A stretch of DNA of 64,000 bases from Pseudonocardia phyllosphaerae (GTDB lineage Bacteria > Actinomycetota > Actinomycetes > Mycobacteriales > Pseudonocardiaceae), in contig NZ_JBKGXS010000014.1 of NCBI RefSeq assembly GCF_046546475.1, forward strand, positions 1-64,000, given 5' to 3'. The position numbers and the translations under genes are program-made. Positions 49,222 to 56,990 of the stretch are shown here, piece by piece; the stretch's first letter is position 1; each line of letters starts with the position of its first letter. A model generated the notes under the pieces. It made no database searches, had not been told where the DNA came from, and saw only the letters and a list, made by a program, of their open reading frames with translations.

Positions 49222-49865
49222 CGGGACACGCTCCAGCGGGCGTCGAGGCGGCGCTGCAACCAGGTCAGGGGAGCCACGAGCAGGATGAAGAACAGCGCGA
49301 CCCAGAGCAGGCCGATGAACACGTTGTATCCGCGCTCGGAGAGGTTCTGGTAGATCCCGCCTGCCTCGACCACCGAGAATCCGGCGGCGATCGTGGTGTT
49401 CTTCAGCAGCGCGATCTGGATGTTGGTCATCGGCGGGACCGTCGCCCGGATCGCCTGCGGGAGCACGATCTCGCCGAGCGTCTGGGTGAAGCCGAAGCCC
49501 AGCGCGCGGGCGGCCTCGGCCTGCCCGACCGGCACCGTGCTGACGCCCGAGCGGACGACCTCGCAGACGAACGCGGCGGTGTAGAGCGTCAGCCCGACCG
49601 CGGCGCGGGCGAAGAACGACAGGTCGACCAGCCCGAGCAGCGGGTAGGCGAACGCGAAGAAGAACAGCACCAGCGTCAGCGGGGTGTTGCGCAGCACCGT
49701 CACGTAGCCGGTGCCGATGGCACGGAACACCGGCACCGGGCTGACCCGCAGACCGGCGAGCAGCGTCCCGAGGACCAGCGATCCGATCGCGGCCACCACG
49801 AACAGGCCGAGCGTGCCGAGGAACCCGCCGACGTACAGGTCGAGGTTGTCGATCAGGACGTCCAC
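49218..49865 (-). CDS. gluC: Glutamate ABC transporter permease GluC
   Basis: First permease of the importer. The 215-residue protein has FLGTLGLFVVAAIGSLVLGTLLAGLRVSP at the N-terminus, YVTVLRNTPLTLVLFFFAFAYP (the R-N-T-P-L signature), and the coupling loop EAARALGFGFTQTLGEIVLPQAIRATVPPM. A GGAGG site lies 7 nt before GTG 49865. It is transcribed after gluB with a 108-bp gap and overlaps gluD. Confidence 0.9.
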   Translation of the reverse strand: MDVLIDNLDLYVGGFLGTLGLFVVAAIGSLVLGTLLAGLRVSPVPVFRAIGTGYVTVLRNTPLTLVLFFFAFAYPLLGLVDLSFFARAAVGLTLYTAAFVCEVVRSGVSTVPVGQAEAARALGFGFTQTLGEIVLPQAIRATVPPMTNIQIALLKNTTIAAGFSVVEAGGIYQNLSERGYNVFIGLLWVALFFILLVAPLTWLQRRLDARWSVSR

Positions 49866-49973
49866 CGGAGCCCTCCTTCCTTCACGTTCTCGTGCGGCCG
49901 GACAGCCCGCCCGCGGTATCGCACGGTGCTGCCGGGCCCCGCGACGACGGGACCCGGCGGCACCGGCCGGGGA

Positions 49974-50870
49974 TCAGTAGCGCTCGACCTTCGGCGGCGA
50001 CGCCTGGGTGCCGGACTTGCCCAGCGTGCCGTCGTAGATCTTCTGCCAGGTGCCGTCCTGGGCGGACGCCTCGAGCAGGTCGTCGATCTTGTTCCGCAGC
50101 GCGGCGTCGTCCTTCTTGACCCCGATGCCGTACTTCTCGGTGTCCGGCGTCGGGAACGGCTGCCCGACGATCTTGAGCTGGTCCGGGGCCTGCGCGGCGA
50201 ATCCCTTGAGGATCGCCTCGTCGGTGGTGACCGCGTCGACCTGGCCTGCGCGCAGCTGGTCCACGCACTGCGAGTACTTCTGGAACTCGATCGGCTGATC
50301 GGTGAGCTTCTCGTCCTTGATCCGCTGGATCGGGGTCGAGCCGGTCACCGAGCAGACCTTCTTGCCCTTCAGGGTGTCCTTGCCGGTGATGGAGTTGTCG
50401 TCGGCGCGGACCAGCAGCGACTGGCCGGTCACGTAGTACGGGCCCGCGAACCCGATCTGCTGCTTGCGCTTGTCGGTGATCGAGTAGGTGCCGATGTAGT
50501 AGTCGACGTCGCCGCGGGAGATCGCGTCCTCGCGGGCGGTCGACGGGTACACCTTGAAGTCGATCTTGTCGGGCGAGAAGCCGAGCCCGCCGGCGACCAT
50601 CTTCGCGGTGTCGATGTCGAAGCCGCTGAACTCGCCGGTGGTGGCGTCGTTGAACCCGAGGCCGGGCTGGTCGTCCTTGACCCCGATGGAGACGCGGCCG
50701 CGCTGCTGCATCGCGGCGAAGGTCTGCGAGCCCGGGACCTGCACGTTCTGTGCGACGGTGGGCTGGTAGCCCGAGGCCTGCTCGTCGCCCGGGGCGCCTT
50801 CCTTGCCGCAGCCGGCCAGGGCGAGGGAGGCGGCCAGCGCGGCCGCCACCAGGATGCGGGTTCTCGTCAT
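49974..50870 (-). CDS. gluB: Glutamate-binding lipoprotein GluB
   Basis: Captures glutamate for the importer. The 298-residue protein has a lipoprotein signal peptide with lipobox LAGC (Cys21) and the amino-acid-binding fold: VSIGVKDDQPGLGFNDATTGEFSGFDIDTAKMVAGGLGF, then DYYIGTYSITDKRKQQIGFAGPYYVTGQSLLVR and VTTDEAILKGFAAQAPDQLKIVGQPFPTPDTEKYGIGVKKDD. A GGAGG site lies 6 nt before ATG 50870. It is separated from gluA by 77 bp that includes a 10-bp triplet repeat. Confidence 0.93.
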   Translation of the reverse strand: MTRTRILVAAALAASLALAGCGKEGAPGDEQASGYQPTVAQNVQVPGSQTFAAMQQRGRVSIGVKDDQPGLGFNDATTGEFSGFDIDTAKMVAGGLGFSPDKIDFKVYPSTAREDAISRGDVDYYIGTYSITDKRKQQIGFAGPYYVTGQSLLVRADDNSITGKDTLKGKKVCSVTGSTPIQRIKDEKLTDQPIEFQKYSQCVDQLRAGQVDAVTTDEAILKGFAAQAPDQLKIVGQPFPTPDTEKYGIGVKKDDAALRNKIDDLLEASAQDGTWQKIYDGTLGKSGTQASPPKVERY

Positions 50871-50919
50871 CGTCAGCCTCCGTGGCGGATGAAGGGGGAG
50901 TTCGGGGAAGAACGGGTTC

Positions 50920-50949
50920 GGTGCTGCTGGGTGCTGCTCGGTGCTGCTC
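50920..50949. repeat. Three 10-bp tandem repeats directly behind the gluA stop
   Basis: GGTGCTGCTS occurs at 50920-50929, 50930-50939 and 50940-50949. The last copy overlaps the gluA stop codon (50948-50950). On the coding strand the units follow the TGA as GAGCAGCACC or CAGCAGCACC. The spacer lies between gluA and gluB. Confidence 0.85.
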
Positions 50950-51724
50950 AGTGCGAGAGGATCTTGCCGAGGAAGTCCTTGGCGCGGTCGCTGCGCGGGT
51001 TGGCGAAGAACTCGTCGGGTGAGGTGTCCTCGACGATCTCGCCGTCGCTCATGAACACGACGCGGTGCGCGGCGCGGCGGGCGAAGCCCATCTCGTGGGT
51101 GACGACGACCATCGTCATCCCTTCCTGCGCCAGCGAGGTCATGGTCTCCAGGACCTCGTTGACCATCTCGGGGTCGAGGGCGGAGGTCGGCTCGTCGAAC
51201 AGCATCACCTTGGGCCGCATCGCCAGCGCCCGGGCGATCGCGGCGCGCTGCTGCTGCCCGCCGGAGAGCTGCGCGGGGTACTTGTCGCGCTGGTTGGCGA
51301 TGCCGACCCGCTCCAGCAGCTCGAGGCCGGTCTTCTCCGCCTCGGCCTTCGACACGCCCCGCACCTTGATCGGCGCGAGCGTGACGTTCTCCAGGATGGT
51401 CTTGTGCGCGAACAGGTTGAACGACTGGAACACCATGCCGACGTCGGCGCGCAGCCCGGCCAGCGCCTTGCCTTCGGCGGGCAGCGCGGTGCCGTCGATC
51501 TCGATCGAGCCGGTGTCGACGGGCTCCAGCCGGTTGATCGTGCGGCAGAGCGTGGACTTGCCGGAGCCGGACGGCCCGAGCACGACGACGACCTGCCCGC
51601 GCTCGACCTCCAGGTCGATGTCGCGCAACACGTGCAGGTCACCGAAGTGCTTCTGGACGCCGCGCATCGCGATCATGGGCGTACCCGGCGACGCGGGCGA
51701 GGCCCCTGCTGCACTGCTGGTCAT
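50948..51724 (-). CDS. gluA: Glutamate ABC transporter ATPase GluA
   Basis: Energises the importer. Walker A is LGPSGSGKST, the signature is LSGGQQQRAAIARAL, Walker B is VMLFDEPTSALDPE, and the H-loop is VVTHEMGFARRA, typical of the polar amino acid (GlnQ/HisP) class. ATG 51724 (258 residues) has GGAGG at 5 nt and is preferred over 51778. It is the first gene of gluABCD and divergent from gluR, as in Streptomyces. Confidence 0.93.
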   Translation of the reverse strand: MTSSAAGASPASPGTPMIAMRGVQKHFGDLHVLRDIDLEVERGQVVVVLGPSGSGKSTLCRTINRLEPVDTGSIEIDGTALPAEGKALAGLRADVGMVFQSFNLFAHKTILENVTLAPIKVRGVSKAEAEKTGLELLERVGIANQRDKYPAQLSGGQQQRAAIARALAMRPKVMLFDEPTSALDPEMVNEVLETMTSLAQEGMTMVVVTHEMGFARRAAHRVVFMSDGEIVEDTSPDEFFANPRSDRAKDFLGKILSH

Positions 51725-51777
51725 ACTGCCTCCGGGCATGGCGAGAGCCTGGACGTATCGGACAGTGCAGTCCATCA

Positions 51778-51797
51778 CCTTGAGGAACCCTTAGGGT
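51778..51797. promoter_or_regulatory. Direct repeats and -10 in the gluA/gluR divergent promoter
   Basis: CCTTGAGG (51778-51785) and CCTTAGGG (51789-51796) are direct repeats with an 11-bp offset, the layout recognised by OmpR-type response regulator dimers. The second overlaps TAGGGT (51792-51797), a possible gluR -10 giving a leader of about 20 nt with GAGGGG before ATG 51823. Confidence 0.5.
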
Positions 51798-51822
51798 CTC
51801 GGCAACGTAACGAGGGGACCCG

Positions 51823-52506
51823 ATGCACATCCTGCTGATCGAGGACGACGACCGTGTGGCCGCCGCCCTTCGTCCGGCGCTGCACCGGCACGGGATGACC
51901 ACGACCCGGCTGGACCACGGCCGGGGTGCGGCCGAGCACCTCGACGGCGTCGACGTCGTGCTGCTGGACCTGGGGCTGCCCGACGTCGACGGCGTCGACG
52001 TCTGCCGGGAGATCCGCGCGGTCAGCGAGGTGCCGGTGCTGGTGGTGACCGCGCGCGGCGAGGTCGGCGACCGCATCCTGGGCCTGCACTCCGGTGCCGA
52101 CGACTACCTGGTCAAGCCCTACGACATCGGCGAGCTCGTCGCCCGGGTCCACGCGGTGCAGCGGCGCCGCAAGGTCGGCGAGGACGGCACCGCGGCCCCG
52201 GCGGCGTCGTCGGCGGTGACCGTCGGGGACGTGCACGTCGACCCGGAGCGTCACGAGGTCACCGTCGCCGGCGAGGCGGTCGCGCTGACCCGCAAGGAGT
52301 TCCAGGTGCTGTCGCTGCTCGCCCGCGCCGGCGGTGCCGTCTGCACCCGGGCGCAGATCGTCGCCGAGGTGTGGGGGCGCGGCTGGGCGGGGGCGAACCG
52401 GACCCTCGACGTGCACGTCGCGACGCTGCGCACCAAGCTCGGCAGGCCCGAGTTGATCCGTACCGTGCGCGGCGTCGGGTACCGGTTCACCGCGGACGAG
52501 GAGTAG
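51823..52506 (+). CDS. gluR: OmpR-family response regulator GluR
   Basis: A 227-residue two-component regulator. The receiver domain has the acidic pocket EDDDR at residues 7-11, the phosphorylation site Asp49 (VVLLDLGLPDVDG) and Lys in DDYLVKPYD. A linker and an OmpR winged helix (ALTRKEFQVLSLLARAGGAVCTRAQIVAEVWG and LDVHVATLRTKLGRPELIRTVRGVGYRF) follow. Its position divergent from gluABCD and before an HK gene matches GluR-GluK of Streptomyces coelicolor, a pair reported to sense glutamate and control gluABCD. Confidence 0.85.
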   Translation: MHILLIEDDDRVAAALRPALHRHGMTTTRLDHGRGAAEHLDGVDVVLLDLGLPDVDGVDVCREIRAVSEVPVLVVTARGEVGDRILGLHSGADDYLVKPYDIGELVARVHAVQRRRKVGEDGTAAPAASSAVTVGDVHVDPERHEVTVAGEAVALTRKEFQVLSLLARAGGAVCTRAQIVAEVWGRGWAGANRTLDVHVATLRTKLGRPELIRTVRGVGYRFTADEE

Positions 52507-52516
52507 ACACAGACCC

Positions 52517-53935
52517 GTGCGCAGCCGGTTGTTGCTGGTCGTGCTCGTGCTCGTCGGGCTGCTCGCCGCCGGGCTCGGGATCCCGCTGGCGACCTTCTAC
52601 GCCCGCAGCGCGCAGGAGGCGGTGTTCACCGACCGGCTCACCGACACCATCTCCTTCGCCTCGGCCGCGCAGCGCCCGCTGCTGGAGTCCGGCCGCGGCG
52701 GATCGGCACGCTCCGCGTTCGAGGCCGAGATCGCCCGCTACGACGAGGTCTACGGCGTCGCCGTCCTGGTCTACGACCGGGCGGGAGCACTCGTCGCGGC
52801 CTCGCGCCCGGGGGACCGGCTGCCGCAGGTCTCGGCCGGGCCCGGGGACCGGCTGGCCGTCGCGCTGGCCGGACGGCGGTCCCAGCCGTACCCGTTGATC
52901 CTGCCGTGGGAGGCCGACGACCTGGTGCTCGGCGAGCCCGTCCTGGTCGACGGCGAGGTCGTCGGGGCGGTGGTGACGGTGTCACCGACCGCGGCGCTGC
53001 GCGCAGCGGAGACCCGTACCTGGACCCTCGTCGCGGCGGCCACGCTCGCCGCACTGCTGACCGGGACGCTGGTCGCGCTGCCGCTGACCGCATGGGTGCT
53101 GCGCCCGGTGCGCCGGCTCGACGGGGCCATGCACGAGGTCGGCTCCGCGGTGCTCGCCGGCGGGGGAGCGGCACCGCCGACCCGGCGCAGCGGGCCGCCG
53201 GAGCTGCGGCGGCTGGCGGAGTCGTTCGACGCGATGACCCAGGCGGTCCGCGAGGCGCTGAGCTCGCAGCGCGCGTTCGTCGCCGACGCCAGCCACCAGC
53301 TCCGCAACCCGCTCACCGCGCTGCGGCTGCGCCTGTCCAACCTGGACGGCCGGACGGCGCCGGACGCGAGCGACGACCACCTCGCGGCGATGGAGGAGTC
53401 CGAGCGGCTGTCCCGGGTGCTCGACGGCCTGCTCGCCCTGGCCCGCGCCGAACGCGCCGCCGAGCACGCGGGTGGGCCGGACGGGGTGCCGGTCACCGGG
53501 CTCGACGACCTCGTCGCCGACCGGATCGACAACTGGCGACCGCTGGCCGAGCACGAGGGCGTCGAGCTGTGCCGCGGCGGCACCACGGGGCTGCGGGCCC
53601 GGATCGACCCGGCCGGCCTGGAGGGCGTGCTGGACGCGGTGCTGGACAACGCCCTGAAGTACACCCCGGCCGGCGGGCGGGTGCGGGTGAGCACGCTGCT
53701 CACCCACGAGCGGGTGGCGGTCAGTGTCGTCGACGGCGGGCCGGGGATGAGCGCCGAGGACCGGGAGCGGGCCACCGACCGCTTCTGGCGGGCACCGGGA
53801 CAGACCAACGTCGAGGGCAGCGGGCTGGGACTCGCGATCGCCGCCCGCACCGCGACCGCGGCCGGCGGGGAGCTGGTGCTCGGCGACGGTCCGGGCCGCG
53901 GCCTGCGGGTGACGCTCTGGCTGCTGCCCGGGTAG
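52517..53935 (+). CDS. gluK: Sensor histidine kinase GluK
   Basis: A 472-residue membrane kinase. Segment 1 is residues about 3-27, an external domain of about 140 residues follows, segment 2 is about 170-193, then a HAMP region. The dimerisation helix carries His260 in ADASHQLRNPLTALRLRL, followed by the N box DNALKYTP and the G boxes VVDGGPGMS and GSGLGLAIA. It starts 10 nt after the gluR stop at a GTG with no clear ribosome-binding site, so it is likely coupled. The next gene, convergent, encodes a TAXI-type binding protein that could present a ligand to it. Confidence 0.85.
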   Translation: MRSRLLLVVLVLVGLLAAGLGIPLATFYARSAQEAVFTDRLTDTISFASAAQRPLLESGRGGSARSAFEAEIARYDEVYGVAVLVYDRAGALVAASRPGDRLPQVSAGPGDRLAVALAGRRSQPYPLILPWEADDLVLGEPVLVDGEVVGAVVTVSPTAALRAAETRTWTLVAAATLAALLTGTLVALPLTAWVLRPVRRLDGAMHEVGSAVLAGGGAAPPTRRSGPPELRRLAESFDAMTQAVREALSSQRAFVADASHQLRNPLTALRLRLSNLDGRTAPDASDDHLAAMEESERLSRVLDGLLALARAERAAEHAGGPDGVPVTGLDDLVADRIDNWRPLAEHEGVELCRGGTTGLRARIDPAGLEGVLDAVLDNALKYTPAGGRVRVSTLLTHERVAVSVVDGGPGMSAEDRERATDRFWRAPGQTNVEGSGLGLAIAARTATAAGGELVLGDGPGRGLRVTLWLLPG

Positions 53936-53947
53936 CGGTACGGCCTG

Positions 53948-53985
53948 CTCAGTACCCCTTGGCCGACTCAGTACCCCTTGGCCGA
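53948..53985. repeat. Perfect 19-bp tandem duplication over the TAXI gene stop codon
   Basis: Copies at 53948-53966 and 53967-53985 are identical. The stop (TGA at 53970-53968) is in the upstream copy on the minus strand; the other copy lies just behind it, so the protein end SAKGY is encoded twice in DNA but translated once. The repeat fills part of the 32-bp gap to gluK. Confidence 0.9.
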
Positions 53986-54948
53986 GCGGTAGAAGTCCTC
54001 CGCCCCGGGATGCAGCGGGATCGGCTGGGTGCCGATCGCCGAACGCGAGTCGATGGTGACCGCCGCCGGGCTGGCCCGGGCGAGCCGGGGCTGCTCGTCG
54101 ATGACGGCCTGGATGAGGGCGTCGGCGAGGTCGTCGGGCATCGAGGCGGGCACCAGCAGCGCGTTGCGCACCGACACGCACGACACCGGCTCGGGCAGCC
54201 CGTAGGTGTTCGCCGGAACAGTCGCCACGGAGTAGACGCCGCCGAAGCGCTCCCGGGTCCGGTCCAGCACGTCACCGAGGTCCAGCAGCCCGATGGGGAC
54301 CTCGGCAGCCAGCTCCCGCAGCCCGCCGGTGGGCACACCACCGGACCAGAAGAACGCGTCGATCCGCTTCGCGCGCAGTGCCTCCACCGCCTCGGGCAGG
54401 CCCAGCTCGACGCGGCGGCCGAGCCCGCGGACCCCGATCCCGGCGACGTCGAGCAGCCGGATCGCGATCGGCTGGTAACCGCTGCCGGTGGGCCCGATCG
54501 ACACCCGCCGCCCGCGCAGGTCGGCGATCCGGGTGAGCCCCGAGTCCCGCCGGACGACGACGTGGGTGACGTCGTCGTAGAGCCGGGCCAGCGCCCGGGG
54601 GCTGTTCGGCCCGGTGACGCCACGGGCGACGTCGGCGGCGACGTCGACCTGGCTGATCGCCACCGACGCGCCACCCGTGGTCAGCAGCCGCATGTTCTGC
54701 CCGCTGCCCGCGGTGCCCAGCACCCGTGGCGGCGCGGCGACGGCGAGCCGCTCGGCCCAGATCGCGGCCAGTGTGCGGGCCAGGTTGATGTAGACGCCCG
54801 GCTGCACCCCGCCGGCGACGACGATCTCCGGGGCCCGGGTGCGGGCATCGCAGCCGGTGACGGCCGGGAGGGCCGTCGCGAGTCCCGCGGCCAGGCCCGC
54901 ACGCAGCACGGCGCGGCGGGACGGGACGGACGGCGGCACGCGCGTCAT
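53968..54948 (-). CDS. Orphan TAXI-family solute-binding lipoprotein, probably Tat-exported
   Basis: TAXI proteins bind solutes, in some cases glutamate, and usually feed a TRAP transporter. The 326-residue protein has a twin-arginine signal (SRRAVLRAG at residues 10-18) followed by a lipobox ending AVTGC, so Cys33 should carry a lipid. The mature part reads IVVAGGVQPGVYINLARTLAAIWAERL, VLGTAGSGQNMRLLTTGGASVAISQVDVA, LRGRRVSIGPTGSGYQPIAIRLLDVAG and FFWSGGVPTGGLRELAAE, all TAXI features. No TRAP membrane subunits (DctQ/DctM) are nearby. Its position beside gluK suggests a sensing role (inference). Confidence 0.85.
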   Translation of the reverse strand: MTRVPPSVPSRRAVLRAGLAAGLATALPAVTGCDARTRAPEIVVAGGVQPGVYINLARTLAAIWAERLAVAAPPRVLGTAGSGQNMRLLTTGGASVAISQVDVAADVARGVTGPNSPRALARLYDDVTHVVVRRDSGLTRIADLRGRRVSIGPTGSGYQPIAIRLLDVAGIGVRGLGRRVELGLPEAVEALRAKRIDAFFWSGGVPTGGLRELAAEVPIGLLDLGDVLDRTRERFGGVYSVATVPANTYGLPEPVSCVSVRNALLVPASMPDDLADALIQAVIDEQPRLARASPAAVTIDSRSAIGTQPIPLHPGAEDFYRSAKGY

Positions 54949-55002
54949 CCTGCCGCACCGGCGGCGGGGGAGCCCGCGCGGCGGATCCGCCGGGATCGCG
55001 CC

Positions 55003-55008
55003 TACCCT
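55003..55008 (+). promoter_or_regulatory. Leaderless-type -10 hexamer of miaB
   Basis: TACCCT ends 6 nt before GTG 55015, with no ribosome-binding site. It lies 55 nt from the divergent TAXI start. Confidence 0.6.
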
Positions 55009-55014
55009 CGGGGT

Positions 55015-56517
55015 GTGAGCCGCAGCTACACCGTGCGCACCTACGGGTGTCAGATGAACGTGCACGACTCGGAGCGGATGGCCGGTCTGCTGGAGGACGC
55101 GGGGTACGCCCGCGCCGACGACCCGGACACCGCCGACGTCGTCGTGTTCAACACCTGTGCCGTGCGCGAGAACGCGGACAACAAGCTCTACGGCAACCTG
55201 GGCCACCTCCGGCCGCGCAAGCAGGAGAACCCGGACATGCAGATCGCCGTCGGCGGGTGCCTCGCGCAGAAGGACCGCGACACGATCACCCGCCGGGCGC
55301 CCTGGGTCGACGTCGTGTTCGGCACGCACAACGTGCACGCCCTGCCCACCCTGCTGGAGCGGGCCCGGCACAACGAGACCGCGCAGGTCGAGATCGCCGA
55401 GGCGCTCGAGGTGTTCCCGTCGACGCTGCCCGCGCGCCGGGACTCCGCCTACGCCGGCTGGGTCTCGATCTCGGTGGGCTGCAACAACACCTGCACGTTC
55501 TGCATCGTCCCGTCGCTGCGCGGCAAGGAGCGCGACCGGCGCCCGGGTGACGTGCTCGCCGAGGTGCAGGCACTCGCCGCCGACGGCGTGCTCGAGGTGA
55601 CCCTGCTGGGGCAGAACGTCAACGCCTACGGCCAGGACTTCTCCGACGGCGACCTCGACCGCTCGGCGTTCTCGAAGCTGCTGCGCGCCTGCGGCGACGT
55701 CGAGGGCCTGGAGCGGGTCCGGTTCACCAGCCCGCACCCGCGCGACTTCACCTCCGACGTGATCGCCGCGATGGCCGAGACGCCGAACGTGTGCCCGCAG
55801 CTGCACATGCCGCTGCAGTCCGGCTCCGACGACGTCCTGCGCCGGATGCGCCGCTCCTACCGCTCCGAGCGGTTCCTCAAGATCCTCGCCGACGTGCGCG
55901 AGTCGATCCCGGACGCGGCCATCACCACCGACATCATCGTCGGCTTCCCCGGCGAGACCGAGGCCGACTTCCAGGCCACCCTCGACGTCGTCGAGGCCGC
56001 CCGGTTCTCCGCCGCGTTCACCTTCCAGTACTCCCCGCGCCCCGGGACCCCGGCCGCGGACCTGCCCGACCAGCTCCCGAAGAAGGTCGTGCAGGAGCGC
56101 TACGAGCGGCTCGTCGCGCTGCAGGAGCGGATCTCCTGGGAGGAGAACCGCGCGCAGGAGGGCCGCACCGTCGAGGTGCTCGTCTCCGCGGGGGAGGGCC
56201 GCAAGGACGGCGCGACGCGGCGGCTCACCGGCCGCGCCCGCGACGGCCGGCTGGTGCACTTCGCGCCGGGCGACACGACAGGTATCCGTCCCGGCGACGT
56301 CGTGACCGTGACCGTCGACCGCGGCGCCCCGCACCACCTCGTCGCCGACGGGGGCGTGCTCACCCACCGCCGTACCCGGGCCGGCGACGCCTCGGAGGCG
56401 GGGGACCGGCCGACCGGTGCGCCGACGACGCTGGGACTGCCGGTGTTCGGCAAGCCGGCCGCCGAGCCCGCGCCGGTGTCGCCGTGCGCGGTGCCGACGA
56501 CGGCGGGTGCCCGGTGA
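55015..56517 (+). CDS. miaB: tRNA-2-methylthio-N6-dimethylallyladenosine synthase
   Basis: Radical-SAM methylthiotransferase that adds the 2-methylthio group to i6A37, which MiaA (encoded downstream) makes. The N-terminal domain has VRTYGCQMNVHDSERMAGLLE and VVFNTCAVRENADNKLYG. The radical-SAM cysteines are Cys156, Cys160 and Cys163 (GCNNTCTFCIVP). A TRAM domain follows, and the last 60 residues are a proline/alanine-rich tail (GLPVFGKPAAEPAPVSP). The stop overlaps the start of the next gene by 4 bp. Confidence 0.95.
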   Translation: MSRSYTVRTYGCQMNVHDSERMAGLLEDAGYARADDPDTADVVVFNTCAVRENADNKLYGNLGHLRPRKQENPDMQIAVGGCLAQKDRDTITRRAPWVDVVFGTHNVHALPTLLERARHNETAQVEIAEALEVFPSTLPARRDSAYAGWVSISVGCNNTCTFCIVPSLRGKERDRRPGDVLAEVQALAADGVLEVTLLGQNVNAYGQDFSDGDLDRSAFSKLLRACGDVEGLERVRFTSPHPRDFTSDVIAAMAETPNVCPQLHMPLQSGSDDVLRRMRRSYRSERFLKILADVRESIPDAAITTDIIVGFPGETEADFQATLDVVEAARFSAAFTFQYSPRPGTPAADLPDQLPKKVVQERYERLVALQERISWEENRAQEGRTVEVLVSAGEGRKDGATRRLTGRARDGRLVHFAPGDTTGIRPGDVVTVTVDRGAPHHLVADGGVLTHRRTRAGDASEAGDRPTGAPTTLGLPVFGKPAAEPAPVSPCAVPTTAGAR

Positions 56518-56960
56518 GCGACATGACCCCCGAGACCCGCGCCGCGATGGAGGACGCCGAGCGCTCCGTGCAGCGGCGTATCGACCCGGGCCCGCGCGCC
56601 ATGCTGTTCTCGGTCGCGGTGCTGGCCGCGGTCGTGGCGCTGCTTCTGCCCTGGGTGCAGGGCTCGCCCGGCTGGCAGGTACTGGCCGGGACCTCGCCCG
56701 CCGGGCCGCTGCCGACGCTGTTCTCCTGGACGCTGACCGCGTTCGGCGTCGCGGTGTCCGCGGCGGCGATCACCACCCGGCTGTGGGTGCTGGCCTTCGC
56801 CGGCGCCGTCGGCTGCGGGATCTCCGCGGTCAACGGTGTGTGGGCGATCTGGTCGCTGCAGACCGGCGCCGGTGGTCCCGGCTGGGGTGTGGTGCTCGGC
56901 CTGGTCGCGGTGCTGGTGCTGGCCTTCAACTGGGCCGGGATGGCGCTGCGGCGCTCCTGA
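56514..56960 (+). CDS. Actinobacterial membrane protein next to miaB (Rv2732c-like)
   Basis: A 148-residue protein with a charged N-terminus (MTPETRAAMEDAERSVQRRIDPGPR) and four membrane segments (AMLFSVAVLAAVVALLLPWVQG, LFSWTLTAFGVAVSAAAI, WVLAFAGAVGCGISAVNGVWAIW, GWGVVLGLVAVLVLAFNWAGM). GTG 56514 overlaps the miaB stop (GTGA); an ATG at 56523 is an alternative. The position fits the conserved gene next to miaB in mycobacteria; function unknown. Confidence 0.75.
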   Translation: MSDMTPETRAAMEDAERSVQRRIDPGPRAMLFSVAVLAAVVALLLPWVQGSPGWQVLAGTSPAGPLPTLFSWTLTAFGVAVSAAAITTRLWVLAFAGAVGCGISAVNGVWAIWSLQTGAGGPGWGVVLGLVAVLVLAFNWAGMALRRS

Positions 56961-56990
56961 GGTCCGTGGCCGCAGCGCCATCCCGGGCCG

